DNA of 64,000 nucleotides from Christensenella sp. UBA1750 (GTDB lineage Bacteria > Bacillota > Clostridia > Christensenellales > UBA1750): NCBI GenBank assembly GCA_002315655.1, contig DCHO01000065.1, forward strand, positions 5,620-69,619. The letters run 5' to 3'. A model generated the notes under the pieces. That model made no database searches. It had not been told where the DNA came from and saw nothing but the letters and a program-made list of their open reading frames with translations. The translations under genes and the position numbers were made by a program. The number at the start of each line of letters is the position of its first letter. Position 1 is the first letter of the stretch. Positions 26,119 through 35,288 of the stretch are shown here, one piece after another.

Positions 26119-26990
26119 CCTTTAATGCCTCCTCGAATAACGCCTTCAAATATTTTTTTGCGGAACACAAAGAACACGATGATGAGCGGCACGGAAATGA
26201 CCACCACAGAGGCCATCATTGCGGGAATGTTCTCGCGCCCGAAGCCGTTCTCGCGGATGTATTGGATGCCGTTGGAAACAAGGAAATAATTGTCGTCATC
26301 GGTGATAAGCCTCGGCCAGACATAGGAGTTCCAGCACTCGATGACTTTGAGAATCACAATGGTGATGAGAATAGGCTTGGAGATGGGCAGCATTACCTTC
26401 CACAGATACTTGAAATCCCCCGTGCCGTCCACCTTCGATGCGTAGTACAACTCCTCCGGGATCTGTTGGAAGTGCTCTTTGAGCAGATACAGGTAGAAGA
26501 TGGAAGTCACCGACGGCAGGATGAGTCCCGCAAAGGTGTTGCGCATTCCAAGGGAAGTTACGGTGACAAAGTTGGTGATCACCACCAATTCGTTGGGAAT
26601 CATCATCAAAGACAGCAGCAGCGCAAACGCCAGATTCTTGCCCGGAAAATTGAGCCGCGCAAAGGCATACGCCGCAAGAATGATGACCAGAAGCATGAGA
26701 ATCGTTGTCACCACCGTAAAAATGCAGGTGTTGAGCAGATATTTTGCCAGCGGCACCTCAGAAAACGCATTGACATAGTTTCGATAAGTCGGATGCAGGG
26801 TGAAGAATTTCGGGGTGTATTCCGCATTGTACGCACCGTAATCTTTAAGGGAGGAAAGCACCATCCAGTAAAAGGGGAAAAGTACGATGAGCGCCCACAC
26901 TCCGAGCAGCAGATAGCGAAAAAAGTTCCAGATAAAGGAGTTGACCTTTACACGCTTCTCGATCCTGCGAAAATCATACGAGTTCTGCAT
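26115..26990 (-). CDS. Carbohydrate ABC transporter permease, MalG/UgpE type
   Basis: 291 residues, about six membrane helices. The EAA loop reads EELYYASKVDGTGDFKYLWKV (partly quoted), which docks the ATPase. FRYLLLGVWALIVLFPFYWMVLSSLK at the N-terminus and the C-terminal VFFVFRKKIFEGVIRGGIKG are typical of MalG-type subunits. It follows the other permease after 12 bases and overlaps the binding-protein gene. Confidence 0.93.
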   Translation of the reverse strand: MQNSYDFRRIEKRVKVNSFIWNFFRYLLLGVWALIVLFPFYWMVLSSLKDYGAYNAEYTPKFFTLHPTYRNYVNAFSEVPLAKYLLNTCIFTVVTTILMLLVIILAAYAFARLNFPGKNLAFALLLSLMMIPNELVVITNFVTVTSLGMRNTFAGLILPSVTSIFYLYLLKEHFQQIPEELYYASKVDGTGDFKYLWKVMLPISKPILITIVILKVIECWNSYVWPRLITDDDNYFLVSNGIQYIRENGFGRENIPAMMASVVVISVPLIIVFFVFRKKIFEGVIRGGIKG

Positions 26991-27002
26991 ACGTCTCCTC
27001 CT

Positions 27003-27893
27003 TTAGTAATAGGTGTGCTTCCTGCTGACCATGAGGTTGATCAGGGTGATGGTGAGCACGATGAAGAACAGCAAAATCGCCGCCGCCGAGGCGAAGGACG
27101 GGAATCCGCCGGAATCGCCGTAGAGCATATCGTAGATGTAGCCCACAATGGTGTTCATCTGCGCGGCATTTAGGTTTGTCCCGAACAGCGCCACCGCATC
27201 GGAATAGGCCTTGAACGCCCCGATGAAGCCCGTGATGACTAAGTAAGAAACCGTAGGCGAGATCATAGGCAGGGTGATGCGTGTGAAAATGCGGGTGCGG
27301 GAGGTACCGTCCACGCGGGCGGCGGAATAATAGGTCTCATTGACCGAGGCCAGCGCGGAGGTCAAGATCAGCACCTTGAACGGCAGCACGATCCATATCG
27401 TGTAGAAGCACAGCACGAACATCTTCGCCCAATATGGCCCGTCAATAAAGTCAACGGAGCCTGCTTTGAACCACGCCAGCATCAGATTGATGAGCCCGTC
27501 GGTGTAGGCGGTCTTTTTGAACAGAATCATAAAGACCAAGCCAACCGCCAAAGTGTTTGTAATGTAGGGCAGGAAATACACCGTCTGAAACAGGCTTTTG
27601 AGCCTTGGCGCAGAGGACAGCGCCAGCGCGATCAGCAGCGCAAAGGTCGTGGACAGAGGCACGGTGATGAGCACCAAGATAAACGTGTTCTTCACTGCCT
27701 GCAAAAAGTACGGGTCGTGCAAAATGTAGGAATAATTAAAAAAACCTATGCCGGAATAGCTCTGGGAGGCGAAATTGTAGCCCTCCTCAAAGGAATACAC
27801 AAACACGTCCACCAGCGGATACAGCAGAAAGACAACGATAAACACGAGAGCCGGCAGCAGATACAGCCAGCCCTTGAAGCTCTTCCGATTCAT
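27003..27893 (-). CDS. Carbohydrate ABC transporter permease, MalF/UgpA type
   Basis: 296 residues, six predicted helices. Starts GWLYLLPALVFIVVFLLYPLVDVFVYSF, and the EAA-type loop is NETYYSAARVDGTSRTRIFTRITLP (partly quoted). Forms the channel with the MalG-type subunit. The gene is 12 bases downstream of the ATPase gene. Confidence 0.93.
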   Translation of the reverse strand: MNRKSFKGWLYLLPALVFIVVFLLYPLVDVFVYSFEEGYNFASQSYSGIGFFNYSYILHDPYFLQAVKNTFILVLITVPLSTTFALLIALALSSAPRLKSLFQTVYFLPYITNTLAVGLVFMILFKKTAYTDGLINLMLAWFKAGSVDFIDGPYWAKMFVLCFYTIWIVLPFKVLILTSALASVNETYYSAARVDGTSRTRIFTRITLPMISPTVSYLVITGFIGAFKAYSDAVALFGTNLNAAQMNTIVGYIYDMLYGDSGGFPSFASAAAILLFFIVLTITLINLMVSRKHTYY

Positions 27894-27905
27894 GCTCTGC
27901 CTCCG

Positions 27906-28994
<1,089 letters not shown>

Positions 28995-29057
28995 ACCTTT
29001 GATACTCCGATCTAAATCGCCAATGTGTACAGTATATCACAAAATCACTTGATTTCA

Positions 29058-29139
29058 GGCGAAAATACTTGTAAAATCTTATCGCTATTTTCGCCTTTTT
29101 GTGCTAAAATATAGTTGTGTGAAAACGCTCATTTCACAC
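29058..29139. promoter_or_regulatory. Two inverted repeats in the divergent control region
   Basis: IR1: GGCGAAAATA (29058-29067) and TATTTTCGCC (29086-29095), perfect 10-base arms, 18-base spacer, followed by TTTTT. IR2: GTGTGAAA (29117-29124) and TTTCACAC (29132-29139), perfect 8-base arms, 7-base spacer. They lie between the importer operon and the regulator gene, with no gene ending here, so they look like operators rather than terminators, although IR1 plus T5 could also act as an early terminator for a rightward transcript. Confidence 0.55.
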
Positions 29140-29176
29140 TGTATATATAAATGTTACTCATCAAGGAGGCTCACTT

Positions 29177-29953
29177 ATGTCATTGCAAAAGCTCACCATC
29201 AAAAACATGGCTTCCTTTGTTTCTGACCTTATAACCGGGCTCTATTCCGGCACCCTGCAATATGATGAGAACCTGATCACGGAAGATTCCATCTGGCTCG
29301 GTGCCTACAGGGGACAGGTGCTGAAAGGGCGCGATGCCATCTCGGAAGCCATGGCCAAAAAAGAGCTGGTCGGTCAGGCGATCTTAGGTCCCATCTACAC
29401 AAAAACAATCGTTTTGGGCAAAAAACATTGTGAGACGATTTCCGAATTTGACCGCACGCTCATTCTCGATAACGGCCAGCAGTCCATGGGACACGTCCGC
29501 ATTCACGCCACCTGGGTCAAAAGAGTGCGCTGGCAGATCGCCGTCACTTCCGTTCAGTCTCTGATGGTAAGGGATGATTATCCGCAGGTCTTCGCCCTGC
29601 ATACGCCTCTGACCCCGCCCTCCGAACAGAAGCTCATGCTCCGCGAAAAGGGAACGGACAACACCATCTTCATCCAGCCCTCGATGATTGAATGGGTCGA
29701 GAACGACTCCCACTATTCCACCATCCACATGAAGGACAAGGTCATCACCGTTGGCATCGAGCTGCGCGACCTTTACAGACGCTGCGAAGGCACGCTCATC
29801 CTCTGCCACGCCTCTTACCTCATCAATCCCATGATGGTCACCTCCATCAAGCGCTTCTCCCTGACCCTGCAAAGCGGTGTAATCCTGCCCATCCCCGAAA
29901 AGCGCTATACCTCCGTCAAACGGCAGCTTCTGGAAATGACCAAAGGCAAATAA
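29177..29953 (+). CDS. LytTR-family DNA-binding regulator with N-terminal NTF2/SnoaL-like sensor domain
   Basis: 258 residues. The first 130 residues resemble a SnoaL/NTF2-like fold (SFVSDLITGLYSG, YDENLITEDSIWLGAYRGQVLKGRDAISEAM, VRIHATWVKR). The C-terminal 105 residues are a LytTR DNA-binding domain (IFIQPSMIEWVENDSHYSTIHM, LILCHASYLINPMMVTSIKRF). There is no phospho-receiver domain or membrane segment, so it is probably a one-component regulator that binds a small ligand with the first domain. AAGGAGG precedes the ATG. It is divergent from the carbohydrate importer and next to the glycyl radical operon, which are its likely targets. Confidence 0.82.
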   Translation: MSLQKLTIKNMASFVSDLITGLYSGTLQYDENLITEDSIWLGAYRGQVLKGRDAISEAMAKKELVGQAILGPIYTKTIVLGKKHCETISEFDRTLILDNGQQSMGHVRIHATWVKRVRWQIAVTSVQSLMVRDDYPQVFALHTPLTPPSEQKLMLREKGTDNTIFIQPSMIEWVENDSHYSTIHMKDKVITVGIELRDLYRRCEGTLILCHASYLINPMMVTSIKRFSLTLQSGVILPIPEKRYTSVKRQLLEMTKGK

Positions 29954-29975
29954 AGACGCTTTCCGCAACATACAA

Positions 29976-30018
29976 ACGAACCCCGAAGGTTTTCGCCCTT
30001 CAGGGTTCGTCTTTTTCT
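29976..30018 (+). terminator. Terminator of the LytTR regulator gene
   Basis: ACGAACCCCGAAGG (29976-29989) paired with CCTTCAGGGTTCGT (29997-30010), then CTTTTT. Convergent with the glycyl radical operon, which ends at 30052. Confidence 0.85.
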
Positions 30019-30051
30019 ATCTATATAACCAAAATTCACACTTTGTATCGG

Positions 30052-31149
30052 TCAATCCTTCAAAATCCCGATGTTGCAGATTTCAAAAATCGTGCCCTTG
30101 TGCTTGCCGCCTGGGAGGGGCGGCAGGGTTTCCAGCTCAAAGGTATGTTCTCTGTTTTCCAGATTCTTTTCCAGCGTGATTTCCTTTGTCCAACCGAGGT
30201 CGGAGATCCAGTCGGGGCGCGGATAGCGCATTTCCTTCCACTCCCCGCCGTCAATGCGGTAGCGGTAGTCCGCCGCCAGCCAGCCGAAGTTCGTGATTAT
30301 CACAAGCCCGGTGCCTGTGAAATCGAAGTTCGCCTTTGCGCCCACAGCAGAAGTCGCCAGCACAAAGTCCACCTCGGTCAAGTCCATCATGTGCTTCATC
30401 ATCCAAGGCCCCTTGCGGTTCACCTTGTTTAGTGGGTAGAGTTCCGCCCGCTCCCAGTTGTCCGCAAACAGGGACGCGGTGGTGCGGCACAGCCCGGTTG
30501 GGTTCTCGTCCGCAACCGCCTTTTTTAGCAATTCCACAACCGGTGCGGCGTAGAAACGGGAGCCTGTGTTGGCGGGGTGCAGCCCGTCGGGCAGCCATTC
30601 CTCCCAGCGGAGGGTGCCCGCCTTCGTGCAGTCCAGCGCATAGGAGCTCATGAACACGGAGGAAATGCCGTAATGCTCCGCAAGCACTTCGTATTCCGCG
30701 ATGGAATCGGGCAGCTTTCCTTCCAGCATATCCGGCAGGAAGTCGATACAATAGGTGTAGGTGATGACCAGATCAGCCTTGGTTTGATTCAGGAACTTGC
30801 GGATGAGCCCCTCGCGGCTGGCAGAACGCTCATCGGTGGGGATGCCGGTGTCGTTGACGGCGTATTCCATGAAAATGAGGTCGCAGTCGTAGGGAATCAG
30901 GCGGCTTTCGCAACGCATCACCGCGCCCGCGGAGCCCGTCGCGCCAATGGCAATGTTCACCACGGTAAACGCCACATCGGGGTATGCCGCGACCAGCTCG
31001 TTCATCACATATTCCGGCCATCTCTGCCGCCCTCTGGGGTCGGTGATGGAGCCGCCGACGAAGCCCACCGTGGCCTGCTTTTTCTCGGTGATGGCCTTCT
31101 TAAAGTTTGACATATTACGGTAAATCAAGTAAGAAGAAAGCGGTTTCAT
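30052..31149 (-). CDS. SGNH/GDSL hydrolase, last gene of the glycyl radical operon
   Basis: 365 residues from MKPLSSYLIYRN. SGNH blocks: GFVGGSITDPRG (Ser), a Gly-rich NIAIGATGSAGA, YAVNDTG (Asn) and LPDGLHPANTG (Asp-x-x-His). A beta-rich C-terminal domain (about 260-365) follows. No signal peptide. The ATG at 31149 is 7 bases from an AAAAGGAG site; an ATG at 31155 that overlaps the activase stop by ATGA is the alternative. It is likely an esterase removing acyl groups from a sugar substrate of the same pathway. It is only distantly similar to the SGNH protein at 92-1096. Confidence 0.83.
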   Translation of the reverse strand: MKPLSSYLIYRNMSNFKKAITEKKQATVGFVGGSITDPRGRQRWPEYVMNELVAAYPDVAFTVVNIAIGATGSAGAVMRCESRLIPYDCDLIFMEYAVNDTGIPTDERSASREGLIRKFLNQTKADLVITYTYCIDFLPDMLEGKLPDSIAEYEVLAEHYGISSVFMSSYALDCTKAGTLRWEEWLPDGLHPANTGSRFYAAPVVELLKKAVADENPTGLCRTTASLFADNWERAELYPLNKVNRKGPWMMKHMMDLTEVDFVLATSAVGAKANFDFTGTGLVIITNFGWLAADYRYRIDGGEWKEMRYPRPDWISDLGWTKEITLEKNLENREHTFELETLPPLPGGKHKGTIFEICNIGILKD

Positions 31150-31151
31150 GT

Positions 31152-32006
31152 TCATTCTCCTTTTGCTGCACGGAACAGCTTCATAAATTCTTTTAGATCT
31201 TCCTCCGAAACGGACGAAAATTTCTGCATTTCAATCGCCAATGCACGTCCCTTGTTGATGCCGAAGGTGTGATAGGGCATTAAGTCCACCCGCTCCACGG
31301 GCAGCTTGTTGACAAAATCGGCCATTTTGCCCATTTCCTCCATCGTCCCGTTGCACTCCGGCACCACGGGAATGCGAATCCACATCCGCGCCCCTTTTTC
31401 GCTTAGATATGCGATATTCCGCAAAATCACCGCATTGTCCGCGCCCGTGAAGGCCTTGTGGATTTCGGGCGATAGAGCTTTCAAGTCCACTAAGAATAAA
31501 TCGGTGTAGGGCAGCACGCGGTCTAAGGTCTCCCGCGGCACACACAGCGCGGTGTCCACCGCCGTGGAAATGCCGTTTTCTTTAAGGGCTTTGAGAAATT
31601 CTTCCGCAAAGTCGATTTGCAGCAGACATTCCCCGCCGGAAAGCGTCACGCCGCCGTCGTCGTAGTAGAAGGGTTCCTCTTCTTTTGCGATGGCCAGCAG
31701 CTCATCCACGGTGTATTCCTTCCCCATCAGCACCCGCGCCCGGTGCGGGCAGACCTCGGCGCATCTGCCGCAAGCCACACACTTTTCCTTATCCCGCAAA
31801 GCGTTGTGTTCGCACACGCGCTCACACAGCCCGCAGTGCAGGCACTTGTCGGCATAGAAAAGCATCTGTGTCCTTTTGTCCCAGCTTTCGGGGTTGTGGC
31901 ACCATTTGCAGCGCAGGTTGCAGCCCTTGAAATAGAAGGTCGTGCGAATGCCGGGGCCATCTACAAAGGAGCCCCGGCTGATGTCAAATATCTGTGCCTT
32001 AATCAT
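31152..32006 (-). CDS. Glycyl radical enzyme activase (radical SAM)
   Basis: 284 residues. Radical SAM cluster GCNLRCKWCHNPE (Cys-x3-Cys-x2-Cys), SAM-binding LSGGECLLQ, and two extra ferredoxin-like [4Fe-4S] motifs CLHCGLCERVC and CVACGRCAEVCPH, as in activases of PFL2-type enzymes. It uses SAM to form a 5'-deoxyadenosyl radical that abstracts hydrogen from the glycine of the partner enzyme. The ATG at 32006 overlaps the end of the glycyl radical enzyme gene by a few bases, so the two are translationally coupled. Confidence 0.95.
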   Translation of the reverse strand: MIKAQIFDISRGSFVDGPGIRTTFYFKGCNLRCKWCHNPESWDKRTQMLFYADKCLHCGLCERVCEHNALRDKEKCVACGRCAEVCPHRARVLMGKEYTVDELLAIAKEEEPFYYDDGGVTLSGGECLLQIDFAEEFLKALKENGISTAVDTALCVPRETLDRVLPYTDLFLVDLKALSPEIHKAFTGADNAVILRNIAYLSEKGARMWIRIPVVPECNGTMEEMGKMADFVNKLPVERVDLMPYHTFGINKGRALAIEMQKFSSVSEEDLKEFMKLFRAAKGE

Positions 32007-34140
32007 CGTGTTCGTTTGCGCGGTAGCGGTGGATGATCTCATCCTGCGTGCCGTCGTCCAGTCGGGTGAAGAAGCCGGAATAGCCCGTCACGCGGACGCG
32101 GAGGGAGCCGTAATCCTCCGGGGTCGCCTTGGCCTTTTCCAGATCGCCCGCCTTCAAATAGGTGGGCTGCAGCTGCAAGCCGCCCAAGCGGATGAAGGTC
32201 TCATAGATGCGCGCCAGCTTCTCCATCTTTTCGTCCGTGTCCGCCATGCGCTCGTCCACGGTGATATTGGTGGCGGTGGGGCCGATGAAGAAGGAATTGT
32301 CGATCTTGGAGACGGATTTTAAGTACGCGGTCAGGCCGTTTCTCTGCTTGTCGCGCCCCGCGCCCATACCGTCGGAAAGATATTCCCCGGCGTAGCGTCC
32401 GTTGGGGCACGCGCCGGTCATTTTGCCCATGGAGGTGTTGGCGTAGTTGTAGCCCACATAGGAGCCGAAGCGGAACACGCCGCTCTTTTTCGGCGTGCGC
32501 AGGGCACAGATTTCTTCCAAGGTGGAGACGAACCGCGCCGCGATCCCGTCGGCATAGGCAATGTCGTTGCCCCAGTAGGTGTTGACCGACATCATCTCCT
32601 GCCGCTCCTTCTCGTAGCCCTGCCAGTTCGCCTTGGTCATCTTGGCGATTTCCGACAGCTTGAAGCGTTTGTGATCGTAGACGAAATACTTGATGGCGAT
32701 TAAGGAATCAATCGCGTCCGCAAAGCCGTTGCACGACCAGTTGGAGGTGGAATGCCGCTGTCCGCGGGCGGTCAAGGATTTCGCCTTGTCGATGCAGTCC
32801 TCGATAAAGACGGAGGTGACGACGGAAACATCCTTTTCGCACTCATCATAGTAGGCATCCGCCAGATCCATCATCTTGAAAATATCTTCTTTTAAGCACA
32901 GGCGGTACTTTGCATAGTATTCGTCAAAATCCGCTAAGGCATCCAGCGAAGTGTCAAAGCCGTCCAGAGAACGCTCCATGGCTTTCAAGGGATTGAAGAA
33001 GCCCTGCGAGCCGGTGTGTCCCTTGCCCACGATCGTCCACTCGTTGCATCCCACCATAGTGTAACCCACGGCATCCTCATAGGGAATGCCCATCTTGATG
33101 AAGGCGGGAATGCGCACATCGTCGTTGGTGAAAACGATGTTGGACTGTCTGCGGTTGAATTTGGCAATGGTCTTGAAGTGCTCATGGGTGGTCTTTTTGT
33201 TGACGCGCACATTGCACTGAGGCCGCCATGTGGGCAATTCTGCCATGGCCTCCATGCAGATGACGCTCATCTCATTGAAGCCGTCCTCGCCGTGCTCGTC
33301 ATAGCCGCCGATGGAGAAGGTGGTGTCCGCGCTTCTGTGCTCGGTGAAGCCGCCGCCGGGACGGGAGGAGAAGGCCTTGACCAGCAGTTCCCCGATGAGC
33401 TCCTTCGCTTCCTCGTGGTCAATGAGCCCCTTGTCCAGATCGGCCTGATAGAAGGGATAGAGGCACTGATCCATGCGCCCCAAGGAATCGGGCAGGAGCA
33501 GCCAGAATGCCCAGTACGCCTGCACCGCCTCGCGGAAGTTCTCCGGGCGGTTCCACGGCACCTTGCGGCACATCGCCGCCAATTCCGCGCTTCCCTGCTT
33601 TTCGTATTCGTCCGCAACGTGCTCAAAATAGAGCTTAATGGACTCCACCACATATTCCATGGCAGATAAGAACTTTTGTTGTTCCTCGTTTCCGATGTGC
33701 GCCCCCTTGGAGAAGGCGATGCGATCCAGATAGCCCTTGACGCCGTGTTTCAGCATAAAGGGGAAGTTGGTGCAGAAGTGATCCCAGTCAAGGAAGCACA
33801 CGGGCGAATCGGGAATGTAGTCGCTGTGCTTGCGGAAATAGGCCGTGATGTGGGAAAAGCCGATCTTCTGATACAGGTCAGTCGGCATCGCCACCACCAC
33901 GTTTTCGGTCTGCTCCTTTTCGGAGTGATCCAGCGGAATGGCGTTTGCAAAGCGGAAGAACCCCGCCAGCTTTTCGCCCTTAATCACGCGCACGGGCTGG
34001 GACAGAATGTACTGCCGGAAAAACTTCGCGCAATCCATGGGGTCTTCAGGGCGCAAGCCCTGCGCCGGAACATACAGAGATGTGGGGAAAATGTCCTCTT
34101 TCAGGGCTCTGTTGGCAAGTGCCATCACTCGTTCATTCAT
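31999..34140 (-). CDS. Glycyl radical enzyme of PFL family, function unknown
   Basis: 713 residues, shorter than most dehydratase-type relatives (about 780-850). The glycyl radical loop is VRVTGYSGFF with Gly686 near the C-terminus. The thiyl-radical Cys365 lies in MVGCNEWTIVGKGH, with Glu367 in the Cys-x-Glu position used by eliminase/lyase-type members; the pair of adjacent Cys of true pyruvate formate-lyase is absent, and so is the GCVEP form of diol dehydratases. AGGAGGAGCC precedes the ATG at 34140. Its position between glycosidase-like genes and its activase points to a carbohydrate-linked substrate. The reaction cannot be assigned. Confidence 0.93.
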   Translation of the reverse strand: MNERVMALANRALKEDIFPTSLYVPAQGLRPEDPMDCAKFFRQYILSQPVRVIKGEKLAGFFRFANAIPLDHSEKEQTENVVVAMPTDLYQKIGFSHITAYFRKHSDYIPDSPVCFLDWDHFCTNFPFMLKHGVKGYLDRIAFSKGAHIGNEEQQKFLSAMEYVVESIKLYFEHVADEYEKQGSAELAAMCRKVPWNRPENFREAVQAYWAFWLLLPDSLGRMDQCLYPFYQADLDKGLIDHEEAKELIGELLVKAFSSRPGGGFTEHRSADTTFSIGGYDEHGEDGFNEMSVICMEAMAELPTWRPQCNVRVNKKTTHEHFKTIAKFNRRQSNIVFTNDDVRIPAFIKMGIPYEDAVGYTMVGCNEWTIVGKGHTGSQGFFNPLKAMERSLDGFDTSLDALADFDEYYAKYRLCLKEDIFKMMDLADAYYDECEKDVSVVTSVFIEDCIDKAKSLTARGQRHSTSNWSCNGFADAIDSLIAIKYFVYDHKRFKLSEIAKMTKANWQGYEKERQEMMSVNTYWGNDIAYADGIAARFVSTLEEICALRTPKKSGVFRFGSYVGYNYANTSMGKMTGACPNGRYAGEYLSDGMGAGRDKQRNGLTAYLKSVSKIDNSFFIGPTATNITVDERMADTDEKMEKLARIYETFIRLGGLQLQPTYLKAGDLEKAKATPEDYGSLRVRVTGYSGFFTRLDDGTQDEIIHRYRANEHDD

Positions 34141-34200
34141 ATTGGCTCCTCCTGATTTTCGTTGTATTCATCCGTGATTCTGTTGTCAATTTGGGTGAAC

Positions 34201-35232
34201 CTAAAGGGTTTCCTTCCAACAGGCAACCGCTTTTGCAAAGCCTTTTAAGTGGCTGTCGTTGTAGTTGTTCTCTCCGTCCACGGTGGGGCAGATGAATGCG
34301 CCCTCCTCGAACTCATTCCACGCAAAGGCGAGGATGCGATCCGGCACCACATTGTCTTTGTTCGCCTTGACCCAATCGGCCAGACGTTTTGCGCCCTCCA
34401 CGATCTCTTCCTCACTGGCGGGCAGAGCGTAGGGCACATCGGGATAGGTCGTCCACGGAATCGGGTGATCGACCCTCGGCTGCGGGTTCCAACCCAATGT
34501 GAAGTGCGGCAGCACCGGGATGCCGTAGCCCTTGCGGTTTTCGTTGTACTGCAAATTGCAGTCGATAACCTCGCTGTACCTGGTCGTGTTCAGCGCGCAG
34601 CAGGCGTAGGCGCACACCGCGTCCGCCTTGGAATAGTCCTTGTTCGGGTCAATCTTGCTGCCCCCGCCGCCTTCCAGGAACACGATATACGGCTCCTTTG
34701 TGCCGTATTCCTGCGGGAAAGCGCGCATTTTGGCGATAAAGCCCTCCTGAAAGCCGCCGTAGAGATAGACAAGCGGGCGGCCGTCCACGGTCTCATAATA
34801 GCTCTGCTTCATCGCCTCGGCCAGACGCGCCATGTCGCTCTCCACAAAGGGATGCAGACAGATGAGCAGCGCACAGAGGTGGATTTTGTCCGCATACTTA
34901 CTGGTTTGGTGCAGATAGCGGGCGTGGTTCAGCTCCCAGACGGTGTGATCCACGTTGCCGGGCTTGCCCTTGTCCTTCATGTGATCGTCGGTGTACCAGT
35001 CGTAGGCCATGTAGTCAATTCCGGCGGCCATGGCCAGCTCCAGCTCCCTGTCCACATCGGCCTGCGTCTTCTGCCGGAAAGAGACCTTTTCGCCCTCCAC
35101 ATTGGCATAGAAGGGCGTCACATTCCGAAACTTTTTGTAGCTTAAAACGGATGTGGAATGAAAGCCGAAGTAAGTGTCCTCCGGCAGGGAATTGTCCCAG
35201 TTGATTGCGCCGACGCGCAGTTTGTCATTCAT
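34201..35232 (-). CDS. Glycoside hydrolase family 99-like (WbsX-type) protein
   Basis: 343 residues, no signal peptide. A TIM-barrel of the WbsX/GH99-like group: GAINWDNSLPEDTYFGFHS, FRQKTQADVDRELELAMAAGIDYMAYDWY (partly quoted), RPLVYLYGGF, and the C-terminal FAWNEFEEGAFICPT, which corresponds to the NxWNEWxEG motif. Members act on mannosides or unknown glycans. GAAGGAGAG sits before the ATG. Second gene of the operon, 56 bases after the GH42-like gene and 60 bases before the glycyl radical enzyme. Confidence 0.78.
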   Translation of the reverse strand: MNDKLRVGAINWDNSLPEDTYFGFHSTSVLSYKKFRNVTPFYANVEGEKVSFRQKTQADVDRELELAMAAGIDYMAYDWYTDDHMKDKGKPGNVDHTVWELNHARYLHQTSKYADKIHLCALLICLHPFVESDMARLAEAMKQSYYETVDGRPLVYLYGGFQEGFIAKMRAFPQEYGTKEPYIVFLEGGGGSKIDPNKDYSKADAVCAYACCALNTTRYSEVIDCNLQYNENRKGYGIPVLPHFTLGWNPQPRVDHPIPWTTYPDVPYALPASEEEIVEGAKRLADWVKANKDNVVPDRILAFAWNEFEEGAFICPTVDGENNYNDSHLKGFAKAVACWKETL

Positions 35233-35288
35233 GGTGTTCTCTCCTTCAATCTTTTAAGTTCAAGCTGCCGCTCTCTCGAGCTTATGTT

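Noticed and set aside
34249..35145. Long + strand open frame of 298 codons
   Set aside because: It lies opposite the GH99-like gene; composition follows the complement of that gene and no family motif or ribosome site is seen.
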